Assembly: GCA_036652795.1 (NCBI GenBank) | Contig: JAVVVD010000008.1 | Span: 4,575 to 68,574, forward strand | Direction: 5' to 3' | DNA length: 64,000 nucleotides | Source of the DNA: JAVVVD01 sp036652795 | Lineage (GTDB): Bacteria > Bacillota > Clostridia > Christensenellales > CAG-138 | Part shown: positions 59,084-64,000 of the stretch, in pieces | Position numbering within the stretch: position 1 is the first letter of the stretch | How the letters are laid out: each line of letters begins with the position of its first letter | Translations under genes and position numbers: made by a program | Notes under the pieces: model-generated | What the model was told of the DNA's origin: nothing | The model's input: the letters and a program-made list of their open reading frames with translations, nothing else | Databases searched by the model: none

Positions 59084-59737
59084 TTACTTGCCTCCTTGCT
59101 CTTTCTTCTTGCCAAGCACTTCACCCTTGTATATCCACACCTTGCAGCCGATACGGCCGTAGGTTGTATGCGCCTCGGCGAAACCGTATTCGATGTCGGC
59201 GCGTATGGTTTGCAGGGGTATTGAACCGTCGTGGTAACCTTCGCTGCGCGCTATTTCAGCGCCGCCAAGGCGGCCTGCACAGTTCAGCTTTATACCCTTT
59301 GCGCCAGCCTTCATGGCACGCATCATGGACTGCTTCATAGCGCGGCGGAATGATGTGCGCTTCTCAAGCTGTGCCGCGATGCTCTCAGCAACAAGCTGAG
59401 CATTGGCGTCGGGGTTTCTGACTTCCATTATGTTCACGTTGACGGGCTTACCTACCAGCTTGGTCATCTCTTCCTTGATTGCATCTACGCCGATGCCGCC
59501 TTTGCCAATAAGCATACCTGGTCTGCCTGTATATATGCTCACCGTCACCTTGTTGGCAGCACGCTCGATATCAATCTTGGATACACCTGCCGAATAATAG
59601 GCTTTCTTGAGATGTTCCCTGATCTTCTTATCCTCAACGAGGTAATTGGCGAAATCCTTTTTGGAAGCATACCAACGTGTGTTCCAATCCCTTATTACGC
59701 CAACGCGGAAGCCGTTTGGATTAACTTTTTGTCCCAT
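59084..59737 (-). CDS. rpsC: 30S ribosomal protein S3
   Basis: 217 residues. GQKVNPNGFRVGVIRDWNTRWYA, the KH domain GRPGMLIGKGGIGVDAIKEEM, and GAKGIKLNCAGRLGGAEIARSE in the C-terminal half. It forms part of the mRNA entry helicase. 2 bases before rplP. Confidence 0.98.
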   Translation of the reverse strand: MGQKVNPNGFRVGVIRDWNTRWYASKKDFANYLVEDKKIREHLKKAYYSAGVSKIDIERAANKVTVSIYTGRPGMLIGKGGIGVDAIKEEMTKLVGKPVNVNIMEVRNPDANAQLVAESIAAQLEKRTSFRRAMKQSMMRAMKAGAKGIKLNCAGRLGGAEIARSEGYHDGSIPLQTIRADIEYGFAEAHTTYGRIGCKVWIYKGEVLGKKKEQGGK

Positions 59738-59747
59738 ATTTTCCTCC

Positions 59748-60134
59748 TTACTTCGCCTGATCCAGGATTATGGTAATGTGGCTAGTGCGCTTTCTAATGC
59801 GTGTAGCCCTACCCTGTGCTCTTGGCCTAAACCGCCTGAGCGTGGGTCCCTGGTTTGCGAACACCTCCGCAACATGCAGGTTATCTGCGGAAAGGTCGAG
59901 GTTATTTTCCGCGTTGGCGATTGCGCTGTTAAGCAGCTTCATCACCGGCTCGCTGGCTGCCTTTGGGGTATACATCAATATTGCTTTTGCCTCAGCTACG
60001 CTCTTACCGCGGATAAGATCTATTACAATCTTGATCTTACGGGAGGAAATTCTTACATAACGGGCGATCGCATGTGGGCGCTTATCTGCATTCTCGCGGC
60101 GAGCCGCACTTTTTTCTCTTGATCTGGTTGCCAT
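59748..60134 (-). CDS. rplV: 50S ribosomal protein L22
   Basis: 128 residues with a basic N-terminal tail of about 20 residues. ARYVRISSRKIKIVIDLIRGKSVAEA and the hairpin region FANQGPTLRRFRPRAQGRATRIRKRTSHITI, which reaches into the exit tunnel, fit the family. Confidence 0.98.
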   Translation of the reverse strand: MATRSREKSAARRENADKRPHAIARYVRISSRKIKIVIDLIRGKSVAEAKAILMYTPKAASEPVMKLLNSAIANAENNLDLSADNLHVAEVFANQGPTLRRFRPRAQGRATRIRKRTSHITIILDQAK

Positions 60135-60151
60135 CTATCGCTTCCTCCTTC

Positions 60152-60433
60152 TCACTTGCCGCCCGAGGACTTCTCGGAGCCCCTGTGGCCGCGGAATGTG
60201 CGGGTGGGCGCGAACTCACCCAGCTTGTGACCTACCATATCCTCTGTAACGTATACTGGTACATGCTTCCTGCCATCGTGCACGGCAATGGTATGTCCTA
60301 CCATTTCTGGGAATATGGTGGAGGCGCGGGACCACGTCTTTATAACTGTTTTTTTGCCGCTCTCGTTCATAGTCTCTACGCGCTTAATCAGCCGCTCTTC
60401 TACAAACGGGCCCTTTTTGATTGACCTGCTCAT
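60152..60433 (-). CDS. rpsS: 30S ribosomal protein S19
   Basis: 93 residues. SRSIKKGPFVEERLIKRVE and GHTIAVHDGRKHVPVYVTEDMVGHKLGEFAPTRTFRGH are the conserved core. It is a head protein that pairs with S13. Confidence 0.98.
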   Translation of the reverse strand: MSRSIKKGPFVEERLIKRVETMNESGKKTVIKTWSRASTIFPEMVGHTIAVHDGRKHVPVYVTEDMVGHKLGEFAPTRTFRGHRGSEKSSGGK

Positions 60434-60451
60434 GGGTTACTCCTTTCGCTA

Positions 60452-61285
60452 TCACTTACCGTCTCTACGGCGTACAATAAACTTATCATTGACGTTCTTC
60501 TTCTTGCGTGTCCTATAACCCAATGCAGGCTTGCCCCATGGGGTAACAGGACCCGGCCGGCCGATCGGGCTCTTGCCCTCGCCGCCGCCATGTGGATGGT
60601 CGCACGGGTTCATCGCGGAACCACGGACTGTAGGCCTAAAGCCCTTATGGCGCTTGCGTCCAGCTTTACCAAGCTTGATGTTCTCATGATCCGCATTGCC
60701 AACCTGGCCGATTGTGGCCTTAGCATTCATTGGGATCAAGCGAACCTCGCCGCTGGGCAAACGCACCTGAGCGTACTTGCCTTCCTTAGCCATAAGCTGT
60801 GCGGCATTGCCTGCGCTGCGCACAAGCTGCGCGCCTCTGCCAGGCTTAATCTCGATGCAATGGATCATGGTTCCCACGGGAATACTACGTATCTCCATCG
60901 CATTGCCGATTTTGATGTCGGCGCCTTCACCTGAAAGTATCGCATCGCCTACGTTCAGGCCAAGAGGGGCTATGATATAGCGCTTTTCGCCGTCTGCATA
61001 ATTCAACAGTGCAATATTTGCGCTACGGTTAGGATCGTATTCAATAGTAGCGACCTTTGCTGGCACGCCGTCCTTATTTCGCTTGAAATCTATCACGCGG
61101 TATTTACGCCTTGTGCAACCGCCACGATGACGCACCGTGATGCGACCCGCGTTGTTGCGTCCGCCGCTATTGCGCAGATCTTCAAGCAATGACCTTTCCG
61201 GCGTAGTACATGTGATTTCATCAAATTCGGAAACCGTCATGAAACGCTGGCCGGGGGTTATGGGTTTGATCTTTCTTATAGCCAT
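60452..61285 (-). CDS. rplB: 50S ribosomal protein L2
   Basis: 277 residues. RITVRHRGGCTRRKYRVIDFKR in the N-terminal OB region and the strictly conserved VRGSAMNPCDHPHGGGEGKSPIGRPGPVTPWGKPALGY with the histidine near the peptidyl-transferase centre. Confidence 0.98.
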   Translation of the reverse strand: MAIRKIKPITPGQRFMTVSEFDEITCTTPERSLLEDLRNSGGRNNAGRITVRHRGGCTRRKYRVIDFKRNKDGVPAKVATIEYDPNRSANIALLNYADGEKRYIIAPLGLNVGDAILSGEGADIKIGNAMEIRSIPVGTMIHCIEIKPGRGAQLVRSAGNAAQLMAKEGKYAQVRLPSGEVRLIPMNAKATIGQVGNADHENIKLGKAGRKRHKGFRPTVRGSAMNPCDHPHGGGEGKSPIGRPGPVTPWGKPALGYRTRKKKNVNDKFIVRRRDGK

Positions 61286-61296
61286 TGTCTGCCTCC

Positions 61297-61593
61297 TTAT
61301 CGAGCAATGCTGTCGAAGAACTCGATGCCCTTTGAGTCCTTCTTGAGCTTCACATAGGCTTTTTTAATGGAAGAGCGGCGGCCCTGATGGGCGCCCTGTC
61401 TCTTCATTTTACCCAACGAGTTGATCGTGTGGACCGAATCCACCTTAACGCCAAATATTTGCTCAATCGCCTGCTTAACCTCGGTCTTGCTGGCGTGCTT
61501 GTCTACAACAAATGTGTAAACCTTCGCTGGCAAAAAATCGTAACTCTTTTCGGTTAGTACCGGTCTGATGATTATGTCATGTGCGTTTGTCAT
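61297..61593 (-). CDS. rplW: 50S ribosomal protein L23
   Basis: 98 residues. DIIIRPVLTEKSYDF and YTFVVDKHASKTEVKQAIEQIFGVKVDSVHTIN are characteristic. L23 sits at the exit tunnel and receives SRP and trigger factor. It shares one base with rplD. Confidence 0.97.
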   Translation of the reverse strand: MTNAHDIIIRPVLTEKSYDFLPAKVYTFVVDKHASKTEVKQAIEQIFGVKVDSVHTINSLGKMKRQGAHQGRRSSIKKAYVKLKKDSKGIEFFDSIAR

Positions 61594-62213
61594 CAGTTGT
61601 ACACCTCCTCGATCTTCTTTGCTGATTCCGTTGTGAGGATCAGCGTTTCGTACTTAAGTATTTCGTATGTATTGAGAGTACCCACCAGCGTCGTCTTTAC
61701 GCCTGGAATATTACCGCTTGCGCGCTCTACTATCTCATCGCTATCAGGCAGCACAACCAATGCATTGCTTACCTTAACCGCATTAAGAACCTTTATCATT
61801 TCCTTTGTTTTTGCCGCTTCAATATCCAGCGCATCAAACACGATTATCTGGTTGTCATTAACCTTGCTGGAAAGCGCGCTCTTGAGTGCAATGCGCTTTA
61901 CCTTCTTGTTTATGCTCATGCGGTAATCGCGGGGCTTTGGCGCAAACACTACGCCACCGTGACGCCACTGCGGAGAACGGATTGAGCCCTGACGCGCACG
62001 TCCTGTTCCCTTTTGCTTCCATGGCTTTATGCCACCGCCGCGAACCTCGCTGCGGGTAAGTGCGCTCTGCGTGCCTTGACGCTGGTTGGCGAGGTAAGCC
62101 GTCACAACTGTGTGCATAGCAACCTTGTTGACCTCTGCGCCAAAGATATCGTCACTCAGTGTGACTTTGCCGATGTCTTCGCCGGCAATATTGTATAATG
62201 CAATCTTAGGCAT
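61593..62213 (-). CDS. rplD: 50S ribosomal protein L4
   Basis: 206 residues. The tunnel loop is QGTQSALTRSEVRGGGIKPWKQKGTGRARQGSIRSPQWRHGG, and LALKSALSSKV-like sequence follows. In E. coli L4 represses the S10 operon through its leader; a structured leader is present here too. Confidence 0.98.
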   Translation of the reverse strand: MPKIALYNIAGEDIGKVTLSDDIFGAEVNKVAMHTVVTAYLANQRQGTQSALTRSEVRGGGIKPWKQKGTGRARQGSIRSPQWRHGGVVFAPKPRDYRMSINKKVKRIALKSALSSKVNDNQIIVFDALDIEAAKTKEMIKVLNAVKVSNALVVLPDSDEIVERASGNIPGVKTTLVGTLNTYEILKYETLILTTESAKKIEEVYN

Positions 62214-62226
62214 TTTTGCTTCCTCC

Positions 62227-62853
62227 TTACTTAACGGTTCCCTTGACCATTACCAAACCGCCCTTAGCGCCGGGGATAGCGCCTTTGATGAGCAACAGGT
62301 TGCGGTCTACATCCACGCGAACAACCTCAAGGTTCTGTACGGTGGTGCGCTCATGGCCCATGTGGCCCGGCAAACGCTTTGTCTTAAATACTTCACCAGG
62401 ATAGCTACAAGCGCTCATTGCACCGGCTACACGATAGGAGTGTGAGCCGTGAGTCTTTCTGCCGCGGGACTGATTCCAACGCTTTATGTTACCCTCAAAT
62501 CCCTTACCCTTGCTGGTTCCGACTACGTCTACGCAATCACCGGTGCCGAACACGTCCGCTTTAACGACCTGACCAACTTCATAAGCTGCGGTATCATCCA
62601 GTTTGAACTCACGCACATAGCGATATGCTGCAACGCCTGCCTTCTTGAAATGACCCATCATTGGCTTTGTGCAAAGCTTTTCACGTATCGGTCTAAACGC
62701 TACCTGGATAGCATCATATCCGTCATGCTCCACGGTCTTTTTCTGAACCACGGGGCAGGGACCTGCCAAAACCACAGTTACAGGGATCATGGTGCCGTCT
62801 TCTCTGAACAATTGGGTCATTCCGACCTTTGTTCCCAAAATCGCCTTATTCAT
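62227..62853 (-). CDS. rplC: 50S ribosomal protein L3
   Basis: 208 residues. ILGTKVGMTQLFREDGTMIPVTVV at the start and KGKGFEGNIKRWNQSRGRKTHGSHSYRVAGAMSACSYPGEVFKTKRLPGHMG in the middle, whose finger reaches the peptidyl-transferase centre. Confidence 0.98.
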   Translation of the reverse strand: MNKAILGTKVGMTQLFREDGTMIPVTVVLAGPCPVVQKKTVEHDGYDAIQVAFRPIREKLCTKPMMGHFKKAGVAAYRYVREFKLDDTAAYEVGQVVKADVFGTGDCVDVVGTSKGKGFEGNIKRWNQSRGRKTHGSHSYRVAGAMSACSYPGEVFKTKRLPGHMGHERTTVQNLEVVRVDVDRNLLLIKGAIPGAKGGLVMVKGTVK

Positions 62854-62872
62854 CTAAATCCACCTCCGAAAC

Positions 62873-63181
62873 TCAAAGCTTGATCTCGATGTCGACACCG
62901 GCGGGAAGATCGAGCTTCATCAGCGCGTCAACCGTCTTGGATGAAGGCTGGAGGATATCGATCAGACGCTTATGGGTACGCATCTCGAACTGCTCTCTGC
63001 TGTCCTTATACTTGTGTGGCGAACGGAGTACTGTAATTATTTCCTTCTCCGTAGGCAGTGGTATCGGACCGGACACAGCCGCGCCGGTCCTCTTGGCCGT
63101 TTCAACTATCTTTTCGGCACTCTGGTCGATCAAGTTGTGTTCATAGGCCTTGAGCTTAATACGAATCTTCTGATTTGCCAT
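62873..63181 (-). CDS. rpsJ: 30S ribosomal protein S10
   Basis: 102 residues. KIRIKLKAYEHNLIDQSAEKIVETAKRTGAAVSGPIPLPTEK and QFEMRTHKRLIDILQP are diagnostic. It is the first gene of the cluster, with AAGGAGG before the ATG and a leader of about 200 bases. S10 (NusE) also joins transcription antitermination complexes. Confidence 0.98.
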   Translation of the reverse strand: MANQKIRIKLKAYEHNLIDQSAEKIVETAKRTGAAVSGPIPLPTEKEIITVLRSPHKYKDSREQFEMRTHKRLIDILQPSSKTVDALMKLDLPAGVDIEIKL

Positions 63182-63200
63182 ATTATTTTCTTCCTCCTTC

Positions 63201-63248
63201 TAGTATCGAGCAGTACACGCGGCCGAGTGTTTCATTCCTAAAATACTA
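63201..63248 (-). promoter_or_regulatory. Stem-loop pair just upstream of the rpsJ ribosome site
   Basis: TAGTAT (63243-63248 on the minus strand) closes with ATACTA (63201-63206), enclosing a smaller ACAC/GTGT hairpin (63215-63218, 63227-63230). The outer stem ends two bases before AAGGAGG, so its folding could limit ribosome access. Autoregulation is inference. Confidence 0.4.
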
Positions 63249-63390
63249 TAGCCGGGCATATCCTGCCCGTTGCCCGTTAATGGGCGCCCCGCGAAAATTA
63301 CCCGGATGGCAAAAGCCGGCAACCTCCCGCAAGGTCTTCTTTAGTCGTGTTTATGCGCAAAATACGATGCATTTGACGCACAACAGGGAT

Positions 63391-63419
63391 ATGATACATG
63401 AAAACGCAAAGGAAATCAA
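63391..63419 (-). promoter_or_regulatory. S10 operon promoter
   Basis: Minus-strand TTGATT (63414-63419) and TATCAT (63391-63396) with a 17-base spacer, about 200 bases upstream of rpsJ. Confidence 0.75.
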
Positions 63420-63608
63420 GGCTTTTTTACGATTGATGCAAACTTTTTTATTATTTGCGCCCAACGCACACGGCTCCGAGCGTTTCATACTGAATATTCT
63501 TCAATAAATTCATTTTTACGTTCTTTTTGCATCTGCAACGCCACATCTTCCGCTCCTTGATCATTCTCACAATTCTCAATGCGTGGTGGTCATATATGCA
63601 TATGCAAA

Positions 63609-63633
63609 GAGGACGCCCGCATTGGACGTCCTC
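63609..63633 (-). terminator. Terminator of tuf
   Basis: GAGGACG / CGTCCTC stem with an 11-base loop, followed on the minus strand by TTTGC, 25 bases after the tuf stop. The T-tract is short, so read-through into the S10 operon is possible. Confidence 0.7.
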
Positions 63634-63658
63634 ATGTGTGGATTATATACGCATTAAG

Positions 63659-64000
63659 TTATTCGATAACGTTGGCCACAACACCAGCGCCAACAGTACG
63701 GCCGCCTTCGCGGATAGCGAAGCGGAGGCCTTCCTCAATGGCAATTGGGGTGATCAGCTTGATCTCCATGCGGATATTGTCGCCCGGCATAACCATTTCA
63801 ACTCCCTCAGGAAGTGTGATTATTCCGGTAACGTCCGTTGTTCTGAAGTAGAACTGGGGACGATATCCGGGGAAGAATGGGGTATGGCGTCCGCCTTCTT
63901 CCTTGGTCAACACGTATACTTCGCTGTTGTAATGCGTGTGTGGCTTGATGGAGCCGGGCTTTGCCAGCACCTGTCCACGCTCGATGTCCGCACGCTGCAC
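63659..64000 (-). CDS. tuf: Elongation factor Tu, C-terminal part (truncated by window edge)
   Basis: About 113 residues of domains 2-3 are in the window: ADIERGQVLAKPGSIKPHT, RHTPFFPGYRPQFYFRTTDVTG, MVMPGDNIRMEIKLITPIAIEEGLRFAIREGGRTVGAGVV. The GTPase domain lies beyond 64000. EF-Tu brings aminoacyl-tRNA to the ribosome. Position upstream of rpsJ is the standard str-S10 order. Confidence 0.98.
   Translation of the reverse strand: MQRADIERGQVLAKPGSIKPHTHYNSEVYVLTKEEGGRHTPFFPGYRPQFYFRTTDVTGIITLPEGVEMVMPGDNIRMEIKLITPIAIEEGLRFAIREGGRTVGAGVVANVIE

Larger units (their letters stand above)
63182..63658. other. tuf-rpsJ intergenic region with the S10 leader
   Basis: 477 bases without a gene. On the minus strand it contains the tuf terminator, the S10 promoter and a leader of about 200 bases. 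The leader is GC-rich with several short hairpins (GGGCA-GGATA-TGCCC, GCCC-ATTAAC-GGGC, and the TAGTAT/ATACTA structure next to the ribosome site). It matches no leader I know by sequence. Confidence 0.65.

Noticed and set aside
1..64000. CRISPR arrays, tRNA/rRNA genes, insertion sequences or attachment sites
   Set aside because: No regularly spaced repeats, cloverleaf-like sequences, transposase motifs or long terminal repeats were seen on either strand.

Overview
The window reads as a chromosomal segment of a spore-forming member of the Bacillota (Clostridia-like). Evidence: two alpha/beta-type small acid-soluble spore proteins, a free-standing Spo0A-type DNA-binding domain, Shine-Dalgarno sites of the GGAGG type before most genes, and a continuous S10-spc-alpha ribosomal cluster with a KOW-domain gene between map and infA. 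S4, S14 and L36 are all zinc-binding forms. The species cannot be named from the sequence. No rRNA, tRNA, CRISPR array, insertion sequence or phage module was recognised.

Layout. 1-4.4 kb (+): a truncated ORF, a BlaI/BlaR1-type sensor-repressor pair, then an acyltransferase of the condensation superfamily with an N-terminal HAAS-like domain, translationally coupled to a small membrane protein. 4.5-6.7 kb (-): biotin uptake and ligation (bioY, birA) behind a promoter-embedded palindrome, and an Lrp-type regulator. 7.1-8.1 kb (-): spore genes. 8.3-12.4 kb (-): asp23-fakA-like-recG. 12.6-14.7 kb (+): ybaB-recR and a lipoprotein. 14.7-18.1 kb (-): DUF2804, DUF1273 and an ABC-F ATPase. 18.4-19.6 kb (+): an NlpC/P60 wall hydrolase. 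19.7-21.7 kb (-): serine synthesis (serC-serA). 22-26 kb: arginine deiminase, trpS and dnaX. 26-32.4 kb (-): a complete nucleoside-type ABC importer (BMP lipoprotein, ATPase, two permeases) downstream of threonine synthase. 32.6-37.7 kb (+): a CAT-like acyltransferase with pepT, then two PLP enzymes. 37.7-45 kb (-): a nine-gene run ecfA1-ecfA2-ecfT-orf-truA-dehydrogenase-ECF S component-rmuC-deoD. 45.1-47.5 kb (+): a Tim44-like membrane protein and an MFS transporter. 47.6-63.2 kb (-): rpsJ to rplQ, 30 genes. The right edge holds the 3' end of tuf.

The genes point to a heterotroph that imports rather than makes several cofactors and bases (BioY, ECF vitamin uptake, nucleoside import plus DeoD phosphorolysis) and handles peptides and arginine (PepT, ADI). 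The observations most worth a second look are: the HAAS-acyltransferase/membrane-protein pair with an alternating-half-site operator; the receiver-less Spo0A domain beside spore-protein genes; an MFS gene with a five-codon leader ORF and a terminator-like hairpin; an apparently leaderless NlpC/P60 gene; face-to-face trpS/dnaX promoters sharing one -35 box; a serine-palmitoyltransferase-like enzyme; and plus-strand genes that separate the ecf-truA module from rplQ. All functions are inferred from sequence motifs read by eye; no database search was run.
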